In this document: positions 44,378-52,853 of the stretch, piece by piece
Numbering within the stretch: position 1 is the first letter of the stretch
Layout of the letters: the number at the start of each line of letters is the position of its first letter
Assembly: GCA_016781505.1 (NCBI GenBank)
Contig: JADDQF010000051.1
Span: 1 to 55,293, forward strand
Source: a bacterium
GTDB taxonomy: Bacteria > Chloroflexota > Chloroflexia > Chloroflexales > Kallotenuaceae
Reading direction: 5' to 3'
DNA: 55,293 bases
Program-made: the position numbers and the translations under genes
Notes under the pieces: model-generated
What the model was told of the DNA's origin: nothing
Databases searched by the model: none
Seen by the model: only the letters and a program-made list of their open reading frames with translations

Positions 44378-44971
44378 TTAAGCGTGAGCTAGAACGGCCG
44401 CTTTGGCTGGAACGCGTTGTCGCGGTCCCAGCCGTTCGTCAGCCAGGAGCTGATGCAAACGATTGAGCGCGCGATGCTGCAACACCTTCACGGCTCCAAC
44501 CGAGCGCTTCATGGTCATCGCCGCCTCTTCGTTGGAAAGGCCAGCAAAAAAGCGCAGAGTAACCACAAGTTGCTGCTCTGGCGTCAACCGATGTAACGCT
44601 TGCCGCACCGCAAGATTGTCTGCAACCGTGCCCGCCGTATCACGCGGATCGGTCAGCTGCCACTGATCGCTCAACGAGAGCTGCGGGTGATGCTGACGCT
44701 GGCGCACGAAATTAATGACCATGTTGTTGGAGATCGCGTACAGCCAGGCCGCAAACGAAGCCAGACCGCGATATTCAAAGCGCTTGATGCTACGCCACAC
44801 GTTCACAAAAATTTCCTGTACACAATCTTGAGCTGCTTCCGCATCGGCAAGGCGAACATAACAGTAGCGCCGGATGGCCTCGGCATATGACAGGTACAGC
44901 TCCTCCATCGCCTGTGAATCACCGGCTTGAATTGCAGCGATACATGCTGCCAGCTCCTTGTCTCCCAGCAT
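44378..44971 (-). CDS. ECF-type RNA polymerase sigma factor
   Basis: The 197-residue protein has sigma region 2 (about residues 20-95: LYLSYAEAIRRYCYVRLADAE, then VNVWRSIKRFEYRGLASFAAWLYAISNNM) and region 4 (about 125-180: RLTPEQQLVVTLRFFAGLSNEEAAMTM then SVGAVKVLQHRALNRLHQLL). It directs RNA polymerase to stress-type promoters. The frame is open to 45061, but the ATG at 44971 follows GGGAGGAA and is well supported. No anti-sigma gene is next to it, and a long inverted repeat lies upstream. Confidence 0.92.
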   Translation of the reverse strand: MLGDKELAACIAAIQAGDSQAMEELYLSYAEAIRRYCYVRLADAEAAQDCVQEIFVNVWRSIKRFEYRGLASFAAWLYAISNNMVINFVRQRQHHPQLSLSDQWQLTDPRDTAGTVADNLAVRQALHRLTPEQQLVVTLRFFAGLSNEEAAMTMKRSVGAVKVLQHRALNRLHQLLADERLGPRQRVPAKAAVLAHA

Positions 44972-45001
44972 ACTGTTCCTCCCACCGCTGCACGCTGTTG
45001 G

Positions 45002-45075
45002 CTTCGGGTTTGTGCGCGTAACAGAATGATAGTGGCCGTGTATCGCAAGCAGGTGATGCACTCACAACCCGAAGC
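45002..45075 (-). repeat. Inverted repeat in the leader of the ECF sigma gene
   Basis: GCTTCGGGTT (45002-45011) and AACCCGAAGC (45066-45075) form a perfect 10-bp inverted repeat 54 bases apart, with 3 further pairs (TGTG/CACA) if a bulged base is allowed. It lies between the sigma gene start at 44971 and its upstream region. It could be an operator pair or an RNA hairpin with a large loop. Confidence 0.55.
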
Positions 45076-45203
45076 TAGCCATTCGTCAGCCAACTGTTAG
45101 CCATCCGCAAGACAACCGCTATGGACGAACGGATTGGCTGTTTCCAGCCGGCACGCTGGAAAAAACGGCATACGCATCGCCGTTGGGACACCGATTAAGG
45201 TGT
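45076..45203. other. Intergenic region between divergent sigma and dehydrogenase genes
   Basis: No gene is seen. It holds a hairpin TTTCCAGC-N6-GCTGGAAA (45141-45162) and two near-identical TAGCCATxCG copies (45076-45085 and near 45100). It likely contains the sigma gene promoter, which I could not place firmly. Confidence 0.35.
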
Positions 45204-45233
45204 TTGCATGTCCGCAGCTGTTTGTGCTACACT
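45204..45233 (+). promoter_or_regulatory. Promoter of the 2-oxoacid dehydrogenase operon
   Basis: TTGCAT (45204-45209), an 18-base spacer and TACACT (45228-45233) with an extended TGC are present. This gives a leader of about 160 bases before the E1 alpha gene. Confidence 0.55.
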
Positions 45234-45326
45234 AAAATTGATGACACTACACATGCCGTCAATGAGGATGGGTGCGGTTGTGTCTCGCTGGGTGCCCATC
45301 GCGCGCTTCGGCGAGATCACAGTCGT

Positions 45327-45404
45327 ATGCAAAATGCAATTAAGCAGCGCCTCGGCCTCGCCGCAGGCGCATTGTTTGTTGTGATTGTGGAGAGCTGGCT
45401 ATGA
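45327..45404 (+). CDS. Possible 25-residue hydrophobic leader ORF before E1 alpha
   Basis: An ATG at 45327 opens a 25-codon frame (MQNAIKQRLGLAAGALF then VVIVESWL) with a basic start and a hydrophobic core. It stops with TGA overlapping the ATG of the E1 alpha gene (ATGA). The E1 alpha ribosome site (GGAGAG) lies inside it. It may couple translation, or it may be a chance open frame. No clear ribosome site of its own is seen. Confidence 0.25.
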   Translation: MQNAIKQRLGLAAGALFVVIVESWL

Positions 45405-46432
45405 CCAACCTGCAGGCAAGTGGCGTTTCCGCCGGCCTTGAACACACGGATTTATTGGCAATCTTTGAAAAAATGTTGCTGGCGCGCTCGTTGGATGAGC
45501 GGCAGTGGATTCTGAACCGACAGGGCAAGGCGCCGTTTGTGATCTCTTGCCAGGGACACGAGGCGGCCCAGGTCGGCAGTGCCTTTGCCTTGACGCCGGG
45601 TAAGGATTGGGTGCTGCCGTATTACCGCGATCTTGGCGTGGTGTTAACGCTGGGCTACACGCCGACCGAGGTTATGCTGGGCCTGTTCGCGCGGGCTGGC
45701 GATCCCAACAGCGGTGGACGGCAAATGCCGGCCCATTATGGCTACCGCAAGCTCAAGATTGTTTCAGGCTCATCGCCGACGGGAACGCAGGTGCCCCACG
45801 CCGCCGGAATTGGGCTTGCGATCAAAATCCACAATGAGCTGGCCGGCCGAATTGTGGACGATGCGGTCGCGTGGGTGTCGTTCGGCGAAGGTACCAGCAG
45901 CCAGGGCGAGGTTCACGAGGCGATGAACCTGGCGGGCGCGCATGCTTTACCAGTTATCTTTGTGTGCGAAAACAACGGCTATGCGATTTCGGTGCCGCAG
46001 CGGCAGCAGATGGGCGTTGAGGACGTTGCGGATCGGGCCGCCGGCTATGGCTTTCCGGGCGTCGTGGTAGACGGCACCGACCCGGTTGCGTGCTTTGAAG
46101 CAACACAGGCTGCTGTTGAGCGGGCACGACGCGGCGATGGCCCGACGTTGCTTGAATTCAAGTGTCTGCGCCTCACACCGCACTCGTCCGACGACAACGA
46201 CCGCACCTATCGTCCGTCCGACGAACTTAAGGCGATCAAGCAGCACGATCCCATTGACCGCTTTGCGGCGTATCTCAAGGCCGAAGACATTTTGACCGAC
46301 GCGCATGAGCGGGAGCTGCGCGAGCGGATCAAGCACCAGGTCAACGAGGCAACCGCGGCCGCCGAAGCAGCGCCCTTGCCGGATCCCAGCACGCTGCTTG
46401 AGCATGTCTTCACCTCCCAAGCACGAGACTAG
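45401..46432 (+). CDS. 2-oxoacid dehydrogenase E1 component, alpha subunit
   Basis: The 343-residue protein matches E1 alpha of pyruvate or branched-chain 2-oxoacid dehydrogenase. The thiamin-diphosphate motif runs through FGEGTSSQGEVHEAMNLAG to ENNGYAIS, and the sequence RKLKIVSGSSPTGTQVPHAAG is typical of the branched-chain/pyruvate group. It pairs with E1 beta (46504) to decarboxylate the substrate and pass the acyl group to lipoyl-E2. GGAGAG lies 7 bases before the ATG. The substrate, pyruvate or branched-chain oxoacid, is not settled, but the E1 alpha/beta split and the sequence favour the latter. Confidence 0.9.
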   Translation: MTNLQASGVSAGLEHTDLLAIFEKMLLARSLDERQWILNRQGKAPFVISCQGHEAAQVGSAFALTPGKDWVLPYYRDLGVVLTLGYTPTEVMLGLFARAGDPNSGGRQMPAHYGYRKLKIVSGSSPTGTQVPHAAGIGLAIKIHNELAGRIVDDAVAWVSFGEGTSSQGEVHEAMNLAGAHALPVIFVCENNGYAISVPQRQQMGVEDVADRAAGYGFPGVVVDGTDPVACFEATQAAVERARRGDGPTLLEFKCLRLTPHSSDDNDRTYRPSDELKAIKQHDPIDRFAAYLKAEDILTDAHERELRERIKHQVNEATAAAEAAPLPDPSTLLEHVFTSQARD

Positions 46433-46503
46433 CCGTCACCCGCTAGCCCACCGACCGCAAACACGTTGAAGCGTAGCTGGAAAGCACTGGATACACAACC
46501 GAT

Positions 46504-47490
46504 ATGGCAGAGTTATCACTGATCGAAGCGCTGCGGGCCGGCATCGACGAATCGATGGCGGCGGACGAGCGTGTCTTTGTTTTTGGCGAAGATGTCGGCA
46601 AGCGCGGCGGCGTTTTTCGCGTCACCGAAGGCTTACAAGCCAAATACGGGCCATGGCGCGTCATCGACTCGCCGCTGGCCGAGGGCGTGATCGTGGGCGC
46701 GTGTACCGGCGCCGCGATGTCTGGAATGCGGCCAATTGCCGAAATTCAGTTTGCCGACTTTATCTGGCCAGCGATGAACCAGATCGTGAGCGAGACCGCG
46801 CGGATTGCTTACCGCTCGAATGGCGATTGGAATGTGCCGCTGGTGATTCGCGCGCCGTATGGCGGCGGGATTCATGGCGCGCTGTACCACTCGCAGTCGG
46901 TTGAAGCCTTTTTTGCGCATGTGCCAGGCCTCAAGGTTGTGGTGCCCGCCACCCCCTACGATGTGAAAGGCCTGATCAAGAGCGCCATTGCCGACCCCGA
47001 CCCGGTGATGTTTTTTGAGCACAAGAAAACGTACCGGTTGATCAAGGGCGAGGTGCCCGACGGCGATTATTCGGTTCCGATCGGCAAAGCCGACATCAAG
47101 CGGGAGGGCGACGACCTGACCGTGATCACGTATGGCTTGATGCTGCACTACGCTCTGGAAGCGGCGGAGCAGCTCGCCCAGACGGATGGCCTGAATATCG
47201 AGGTGCTTGACCTGCGCACGGTTCGGCCGCTTGATACGGAAATGATCTTCAACAGCGTGCGTAAAACGGGCAAAGTTTTGATCGTGCACGAGGACAACCT
47301 GACCGGCGGGATCGGCGGCGAGTTGGCCGCCCTGATCGCCGAGCACGCCTTTGAATATCTTGACGGACCGATCATGCGTCTTGCCGGCCCGGATGTGCCG
47401 GCCATGCCCTTTGCAGCAACGCTGGAAGAAGCCTTTATGCCCTCACCTGAGCGCATCGCCGCCAAAATTCGTGAGCTGGCAGCATATTAG
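46504..47490 (+). CDS. 2-oxoacid dehydrogenase E1 component, beta subunit
   Basis: This 328-residue protein starts MAELSLIEALRAGIDESMAADERVFVFGEDVGKRGGVFRVTEGL, condensed here as the family N-terminus: EALRAGIDESMA and FGEDVGKRGGVFRVT. GGGIHGALYHSQSVEAFFAHVPG and DLRTVRPLDTE complete the transketolase-like E1 beta fold, and VHEDNLTGGIGGELAA is the C-terminal domain signature. It assembles with E1 alpha into a heterotetramer. It lies 71 bases after E1 alpha, and the E2 gene is 92 bases downstream, past a repeat element at 47495-47570. Confidence 0.93.
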   Translation: MAELSLIEALRAGIDESMAADERVFVFGEDVGKRGGVFRVTEGLQAKYGPWRVIDSPLAEGVIVGACTGAAMSGMRPIAEIQFADFIWPAMNQIVSETARIAYRSNGDWNVPLVIRAPYGGGIHGALYHSQSVEAFFAHVPGLKVVVPATPYDVKGLIKSAIADPDPVMFFEHKKTYRLIKGEVPDGDYSVPIGKADIKREGDDLTVITYGLMLHYALEAAEQLAQTDGLNIEVLDLRTVRPLDTEMIFNSVRKTGKVLIVHEDNLTGGIGGELAALIAEHAFEYLDGPIMRLAGPDVPAMPFAATLEEAFMPSPERIAAKIRELAAY

Positions 47491-47494
47491 GCCA

Positions 47495-47570
47495 CAGGTT
47501 TCAGGCATCAGGCTTCAGGCAGTTAGTTAATTCTGCAGCCTGTTGCCTGATGCCTATTGCCTGTTACCTT
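47495..47570. repeat. Inverted heptanucleotide-repeat element (STRR-like)
   Basis: Four tandem 7-mers of the form CAGGNNN (CAGGTTT, CAGGCAT, CAGGCTT, CAGGCAG; 47495-47522) face four to five 7-mers of the form NNGCCTG (47536-47570). The two arms pair in an imperfect hairpin. It fills the E1 beta-E2 gap and ends at the E2 ribosome site. Confidence 0.7.
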
Positions 47571-47582
47571 TTCAGGAGCACC

Positions 47583-48965
47583 ATGGCCCTCGAATTCAAG
47601 ATGCCCAAGTTGGGCGAGAGCGTAACGGAAGGCACCATTGGCCGCTGGCTGAAGCAGCCGGGTGAAGAGCTTGAGCAGTACGAGCCAATGCTGGAGGTGA
47701 CGACCGACAAGGTCGATACCGAGGTGTCCGCGCCGATCAATGGCACACTGTTGGAGATTTTGGTGCCCGAGGGCGAGACGGTTGCGGTGGGCACGGTGAT
47801 CGCACGACTGGCCGATTCCGACGAGGTGGCAAGTACCGGGGCGTCAAATGGAGCCACCCCGGCAGCATCCGCTGCTCCAGCGCAGGGTGGTCCGGCCAAT
47901 AAAGCGCCCATTTCACCGGCCGTGGCGCGGCTAGCCGCCGAGCATGCGATCGATCTGCGGCAGGTGCCGGGAACTGGCGCGGGAGGGCGCATCAGCAAAA
48001 AGGACATCGAGGCATTTGTTGCCGCGCGTAAGGCAGGTCAGGCAAGCAGCGCTCAACCTGCCGCAGCGACCACAAGCCCTGACGCAACGCCCGACAGCAC
48101 GCTCGCTACAGCTGCCACGCGGGAGGTCGAGGCTGAGCTCCACCAAGCACTGCAGTCGGGACCTGAGGCCCTGGCTCAGGCTGACGCAGCCGCAGCGATG
48201 AAGCAGCCACAACCAGCTTCCGGCGACACGTTCAGCACAGCGCAGCCGAAAGCACCCGCCGCTGCCACGCTCGGCCCCGACGATGAGCTTGTACCCTTGT
48301 CGCCGATGCGCCGGGCGATTGCCGATCATATGGTACGCTCGAAACGTACTGCGCCCCACGTTACCACGGTGATGGAGGCGGATCTTAGCCGCGTCGTGGC
48401 CCACCGCGAGCGGCACAAGGGCGATTTTGAGCGCCAAGGCGTGAAACTAACCTTCACACCCTACTTTGTGCAGGCGGTCGTCGCGGGGCTGCAAGCCGTG
48501 CCCATCGTCAATGCCAGCTTCGGCGACGACGGCATCGTGATGCACCAGCGCCTCAACATCGGTGTGGCGGTCGCCATTCCGGATGGTTTGATCGTGCCTG
48601 TGATCAAAGACGCCGACGAAAAAAGCCTGCTAGGCTTGGCGCGGGCGGTCAATGATCTGGCGGAACGGGCGCGCTCACGCCGCCTCCAGGCGGACGATAC
48701 CCAGGGCGGCACCTTCACCATCACCAACCATGGCGTGTCCGGCTCGCTCTTTGCCATGCCGATCATTAATCAGCCGCAATCCGCCATCCTGGGCGTGGGT
48801 GCGATGCAAAAACGGGTGGTGGTGGTCAGCGAAAACGGACTGGATGCGCTGGCGATTCGGCCGATGTGCTATCTGAGCCTGACCTTTGATCACCGCCTGA
48901 TCGACGGCGCTACGGCCGACAGCTTTTTGGGGCAGGTCAAGCGCACGCTGGAACAGTTCCAGTAG
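47583..48965 (+). CDS. Dihydrolipoamide acyltransferase (E2)
   Basis: The 460-residue protein has one lipoyl domain (about residues 1-78) with Lys43 in EVTTDKVDTEV, an Ala/Pro-rich linker, a peripheral subunit-binding domain (about 110-150: ISPAVARLAAEHAIDL then GTGAGGRISKKDIEAFV), a second long linker, and the catalytic domain (about 235-460) ending with the active-site His in TFDHRLIDGA. It forms the core of the complex and passes the acyl group to CoA. Only one lipoyl domain is present, as in branched-chain or many Gram-positive complexes. AGGAG precedes the ATG at 47583. An earlier frame start (47550) lies in the repeat. Confidence 0.93.
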   Translation: MALEFKMPKLGESVTEGTIGRWLKQPGEELEQYEPMLEVTTDKVDTEVSAPINGTLLEILVPEGETVAVGTVIARLADSDEVASTGASNGATPAASAAPAQGGPANKAPISPAVARLAAEHAIDLRQVPGTGAGGRISKKDIEAFVAARKAGQASSAQPAAATTSPDATPDSTLATAATREVEAELHQALQSGPEALAQADAAAAMKQPQPASGDTFSTAQPKAPAAATLGPDDELVPLSPMRRAIADHMVRSKRTAPHVTTVMEADLSRVVAHRERHKGDFERQGVKLTFTPYFVQAVVAGLQAVPIVNASFGDDGIVMHQRLNIGVAVAIPDGLIVPVIKDADEKSLLGLARAVNDLAERARSRRLQADDTQGGTFTITNHGVSGSLFAMPIINQPQSAILGVGAMQKRVVVVSENGLDALAIRPMCYLSLTFDHRLIDGATADSFLGQVKRTLEQFQ

Positions 48966-48970
48966 ACGAT

Positions 48971-49015
48971 ACGGCGGATCAGACGGCTATGTTGCGCAGC
49001 CATCTGATCCGCCGT
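48971..49015. terminator. Bidirectional terminator between E2 and the m5C methyltransferase gene
   Basis: An 18-bp stem (48971-48988 with 48998-49015, one mismatch) with a 9-base loop lies between two convergent stops. No long T tract is present on either side, but the hairpin is strong. Confidence 0.65.
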
Positions 49016-49034
49016 GTAATCTGTCGCTCTGGCC

Positions 49035-50471
49035 TCAATGCTTACCGCGTAAGCCCTTGGGATAGAAATTTTTAACCGTTCCCTTCACCCGCCGCCCCCA
49101 GCCAAGTGGCCAGCCATCAAGCGTGACCAGCGCCCAGCCATCAGGGCCAGGCTGGTTTAGTGTCTCGCCGCGCAGATAACGTTCTACCTCAGCGGCTTGC
49201 AACACGATGATATTGCGGACATCGTCGCCGGTAAGCGCCAAAGCCAGCGCGTGCGACGGCTCGAAGCGGCCGGGCTTGCTGGTGCCTAACCATAGGCCAG
49301 CCCGCACCACGCGCAGTCCGCTCAGATCAAGCAGATCGGCCGGATGGAGATACACGTGCTCACCGACTGTTTTGATCCGGTCGGACGGCAGCGGCGTGGT
49401 TAAGCATGTCTGCGCAAATACGTACCAGGCGTCGACCGGTATGGGCGTGACGGTTTGACGCGGGAGCGACTGTGTTCGTTCAGACTTGATCCTGATGCGG
49501 TATGGAGACGGATGGGCAGCTGCTGCCGACGCTGCAGGTGCGCTCGCGCTGTTGCGCAGCAGCGCGATGAAGTGGCCTTCGCCCTGCAAGCGCTGCGGCC
49601 ATAACCGTACAGCGCCCGCAAGCTCAGGGAGGGGTGGTACGCTCCATTCGGGACGTGCTCGCGCAAAGCCGTGGTTTGCCGGTATTGGCACGAGCTCCCA
49701 GGCGGGATGGGATTGGAGAAAGGACGCAATCTGCTGCTCATTTTCCTCAGGCGCGAACGTACAGGTGCTGTACACCAATAGCCCGTCGGGCGCAACCAGC
49801 CGGGCGGCCTGCTCCAGCACAAGACCCTGGCGTAGGGCACAGCCCTGCACATGTTCAACACTCCACTCATCGCGAGCGGCCGGATTTTTGCGGAACATGC
49901 CCTCGCCGGAACAGGGCGCATCCAGCAGCACGCGGTCAAAGGCCGGGCCGAAGTGTTCCGCCAGGCGCTCGACCGACTCGTTCGTAATCACGACGTTGCG
50001 TGCGCCCCAGCGCTCCAGATTCTCCCCAAGCGGCTTGATCCGGCTAGACTCCACCTCATTCGCCACCAGCAGACCTCGATCCCCGCCGAGCAGCGCCGCA
50101 ATTTGGGTAGTTTTGCCGCCCGGCGCGGCGGCCAGATCAAGCACACGCAGGCCAGGCCGAACGTCGAGCGCCTCCACCACGGCCATTGCCGAGGGCTCCT
50201 GAATGTAGTACAAACCGGCAGCATGATACGGATGCTTGCCCGGTCGTGCGCCAGGGGGAATGAAAAAGCCCACAGGACACCACGGCACCGGCTCCAGCTC
50301 GAAAGGCGCGATCTGTTGCAGGCGCGCGGGATCGAGCTTCAAGGTATTGGTACGCAGCCCTCCCGACGGTTGCTGCGCGTACGCTGCCAGAAAAGCGTCA
50401 GCTTCAGCGCCCAGCAGCGCGCGCATGCGCGCCACAAATGGGGCAGGCAGCCATGCTGCGGTTGTTGTCAC
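49035..50471 (-). CDS. RsmF/NSUN-type RNA m5C methyltransferase
   Basis: This 478-residue protein has an N-terminal substrate-binding region, a class I methyltransferase (about residues 95-300) with AAPGGKTTQIAALLGG (SAM-binding), motif IV DAPCSGEGMFRK and motif VI YSTCTFAPEENE, the two cysteines of RNA (cytosine-5) methylases. The C-terminal third (about 310-478) contains a PUA-like/RNA-binding segment. It most likely modifies 16S rRNA as RsmF does. The GTG start at 50471 gives MTTTAAWLPAPFVARM. It sits on the opposite strand between E2 and E3 of the dehydrogenase complex. Confidence 0.9.
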   Translation of the reverse strand: MTTTAAWLPAPFVARMRALLGAEADAFLAAYAQQPSGGLRTNTLKLDPARLQQIAPFELEPVPWCPVGFFIPPGARPGKHPYHAAGLYYIQEPSAMAVVEALDVRPGLRVLDLAAAPGGKTTQIAALLGGDRGLLVANEVESSRIKPLGENLERWGARNVVITNESVERLAEHFGPAFDRVLLDAPCSGEGMFRKNPAARDEWSVEHVQGCALRQGLVLEQAARLVAPDGLLVYSTCTFAPEENEQQIASFLQSHPAWELVPIPANHGFARARPEWSVPPLPELAGAVRLWPQRLQGEGHFIALLRNSASAPAASAAAAHPSPYRIRIKSERTQSLPRQTVTPIPVDAWYVFAQTCLTTPLPSDRIKTVGEHVYLHPADLLDLSGLRVVRAGLWLGTSKPGRFEPSHALALALTGDDVRNIIVLQAAEVERYLRGETLNQPGPDGWALVTLDGWPLGWGRRVKGTVKNFYPKGLRGKH

Positions 50472-50528
50472 GATCCACCTGTGTTAATCCTAGCAGCGAA
50501 CCATCGCTGAAAGCGCCAGTTAACGCTA

Positions 50529-50537
50529 TGGTATCAT
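50529..50537 (+). promoter_or_regulatory. Extended -10 promoter element of lpdA
   Basis: TGG-TATCAT lies about 130 bases before the lpdA start. It resembles the tatA element. No good -35 is seen. Confidence 0.4.
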
Positions 50538-50665
50538 AGGACGAGGGGAGTTAAGCGCCAACAACTCCGGGCACAACATTCGACGATAGCGCGGGCACGC
50601 CGTCGGCCGTGGTTGTGGGCGAGCGCCGCGGCCTTTGCAGCCTATGCTGTCGCGTGGAGGATTCA

Positions 50666-52066
50666 ATGGCTGATACACAGTACGATCTGGGCGTGATTGG
50701 GTCGGGGCCGGGCGGCTATATCGCGGCGATCCGGGCTGCCCAGCTGGGCATGAAAGCGGTCGTCATCGAGGCCGGTGAGCTGGGCGGGGTGTGTCTCAAC
50801 GTCGGCTGCATCCCATCCAAAGCCTTTCTGCATACCTCGCATCTGCTACAGGAAGCCAAGGAGGGCAAGCGCATCGGCGTGGTGGCCGACAATGTGCGGC
50901 TCGACTTCGGCGCGACCGTGAGCTTTAAAGAGCGGGTGGTCAAGCAAATGACGGGCGGCGTCGGCAGCTTGCTCAAGAAAAACAAGGTCGACGTGATCAA
51001 AGGCTTTGGTCGTCTGACGGGCCCGAACAGCATCAGCGTGCAAGCCGAGGCGGGTGAGCAAGCAGTTAATGCTAAAAATATCATTATCGCTACCGGCTCT
51101 CGGCCAACCTCGCTGCCCTTCGCCAAGATCGACGAAGACCGAATTTTGTCCAGCACGGGTATTTTGGCGCTCAAGGAAGTGCCGCAGCGGTTGGTCGTGA
51201 TCGGCGGCGGCGTGATCGGCGTGGAGATGGCTACGGCCTTTCATGGTTTCGGTAGCCAGGTTACCATCCTGGAAGCACTGCCGCGGCTGATTCGGCTGGC
51301 GGACGAGGAAATCAGCGCGGAGCTGCTGCGCGCGTTCCAGCGCCGAGGCATCAAGGTTAACCTCAACGTCAAGGTCGGCGGTGTGGACCCGACCGAAAAC
51401 GGCGTGGCGGTGATGTACACCGATGCCGAGGGCAAGGAGCAGCGCATCGAGGGCGACAAGCTGCTGGTGGCAGCGGGTCGTGCCGCGCTAACCAAAGACA
51501 TTGGCCTGGAGCAGGTCGGCGTGGAAACCGATGAGCGCGGCAACGTCAAGGTCAACGAGATGATGCAAACCAACATTCCGTCGATCTTTTCGATTGGCGA
51601 CTGTGTGGCCAAGACCGGTCTGGCGCATGTCGCGTCTGCCGAAGGGGTGTTGGCGGCCGAGTTCATGGCTGGGCACCATGTCACGCCGATCAACTACGAC
51701 AAGGTACCGGCGCCCTACTGGTGCAACCCGCAGATCGGGCATGTTGGGCTGACGGAAGCTCAGGCTCGTGAGCGCGGCTACGACGTCAAAGTCGGCAAGT
51801 TCCCGTTCTCGGCCAACGGCCATGCCACCATTCGGACCGAGCGTACCGGCTTCGTTAAGATCGTCGCCGACAAAAAGTATGATGAAGTGCTCGGGATTCA
51901 TATCATCGGCCCGGAAGCGACCGAGCTGCTGGGCGAGGCGGTGATGGCGCTGTCGCACGAGGCGACGGGCGAGAGCTTGGTCCATACCATTCACGCCCAC
52001 CCGACGCTGTACGAAGCGATTGGCGAAGCGGGTCACGCATTGTTTGAAGGACCGCTCAACGCGTAA
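50666..52066 (+). CDS. lpdA: Dihydrolipoamide dehydrogenase (E3)
   Basis: The 466-residue flavoprotein has FAD-binding GSGPGGYIAAI, the redox-active disulfide GGVCLNVGCIPSK, NAD-binding GGGVIGVEMA and the C-terminal HAHPTLYEAIGEA His-Glu pair of the partner subunit. It reoxidises the dihydrolipoyl arm of E2, giving NADH. The frame is open from 50609, but the ATG at 50666 follows GGAGG and begins MADTQYDLGVIGSG. It is the missing fourth component of the complex encoded at 45-49 kb, set apart by the RsmF-like gene, so it may serve other lipoyl complexes as well. Confidence 0.95.
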   Translation: MADTQYDLGVIGSGPGGYIAAIRAAQLGMKAVVIEAGELGGVCLNVGCIPSKAFLHTSHLLQEAKEGKRIGVVADNVRLDFGATVSFKERVVKQMTGGVGSLLKKNKVDVIKGFGRLTGPNSISVQAEAGEQAVNAKNIIIATGSRPTSLPFAKIDEDRILSSTGILALKEVPQRLVVIGGGVIGVEMATAFHGFGSQVTILEALPRLIRLADEEISAELLRAFQRRGIKVNLNVKVGGVDPTENGVAVMYTDAEGKEQRIEGDKLLVAAGRAALTKDIGLEQVGVETDERGNVKVNEMMQTNIPSIFSIGDCVAKTGLAHVASAEGVLAAEFMAGHHVTPINYDKVPAPYWCNPQIGHVGLTEAQARERGYDVKVGKFPFSANGHATIRTERTGFVKIVADKKYDEVLGIHIIGPEATELLGEAVMALSHEATGESLVHTIHAHPTLYEAIGEAGHALFEGPLNA

Positions 52067-52085
52067 CGACACGGATGCGCCGCGG

Positions 52086-52135
52086 TCTTGGGTGAAACAG
52101 TGCCACGCCAGCGGTGGCAGTTCCAGCACCCAAGA
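52086..52135. terminator. Nested hairpins between convergent lpdA and nth
   Basis: An outer 9-bp stem (52086-52094 with 52127-52135) encloses a 6-bp hairpin (52101-52106 with 52114-52119). It sits between the stop at 52066 and nth end at 52147, and may end transcription in both directions. Confidence 0.55.
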
Positions 52136-52146
52136 TCGCCGCGTTG

Positions 52147-52824
52147 TTATCTGCTGCGGGTTACTCCAATCCGCGCGCAGTAGGCCGCGACCGGGCACGT
52201 GCTGCATTTGGGCGAGGTTGGATGACAAATATTTTGCCCCAGCGTCACCAGCAGCCCGTTGATCGCGATCCAATGCTGCGGTGGCAGCTGGCCGCGCAGG
52301 ACGAGCTCGGTCTCTTCGGGCGTCTTGGTTTGAATATAGCCCCAACGGTTGCAAATGCGATGCACATGGGTATCGACGCAGATGCCCGGCAAGCCAAAGC
52401 CCATCGTTAACACCAGATTGGCTGTTTTGCGGCCTACGCCCGGCAGCTCCAGCAGCGCATCCAACTCCTGGGGCACTGCCCCGCCGTGACGCTCCAGCAG
52501 CAGCACGCTTATCTCACGAATGGCCCGTGCTTTGTTGCGATAAAAGCCTACCGGATAAATTAATGCTGCAAGCTCGGATTCGGATAGTGCCAACATTGCG
52601 GCGGGTGTGTCGGCGACGGCGAAGAGTCTGGGCGCGACCACCGCGGTGAGCGTATCTTTGGTACGCAGACTCAGGATCGTCGCGATCAAGATCCGGAAAG
52701 GCGTTTGGCTGTTGGCGCCCATATCATCGATCAGCGGCTGCGGAAAGGCCGGCATTGCCGCGTGCAAAACGTCCATCACCGCGTCAATCGGAAACGTCCG
52801 CGATATTTCGCTTGGTGCATTCAT
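52147..52824 (-). CDS. nth: Endonuclease III
   Basis: This 225-residue DNA glycosylase/AP lyase has the HhH motif LPGVGRKTANLVL with the catalytic Lys, VDTHVHRICNRWG with the catalytic Asp, and a C-terminal 4Fe-4S site C-x6-C-x2-C-x5-C (CHPTSPKCSTCPVAAYC). It removes oxidised pyrimidines in base-excision repair. Two other upstream ATGs are in frame (to 52857), but the ATG at 52824 has TATCAT 7 bases upstream and no ribosome site, so the transcript is probably leaderless, and this start fits the family N-terminus. Confidence 0.92.
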   Translation of the reverse strand: MNAPSEISRTFPIDAVMDVLHAAMPAFPQPLIDDMGANSQTPFRILIATILSLRTKDTLTAVVAPRLFAVADTPAAMLALSESELAALIYPVGFYRNKARAIREISVLLLERHGGAVPQELDALLELPGVGRKTANLVLTMGFGLPGICVDTHVHRICNRWGYIQTKTPEETELVLRGQLPPQHWIAINGLLVTLGQNICHPTSPKCSTCPVAAYCARIGVTRSR

Positions 52825-52831
52825 GGCCAAC

Positions 52832-52837
52832 ATGATA
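52832..52837 (-). promoter_or_regulatory. -10 box of a probable leaderless nth transcript
   Basis: TATCAT is followed by 7 bases and the nth ATG, on the minus strand. No ribosome site is present. Confidence 0.4.
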
Positions 52838-52853
52838 CCGCGAGAACGACGCC

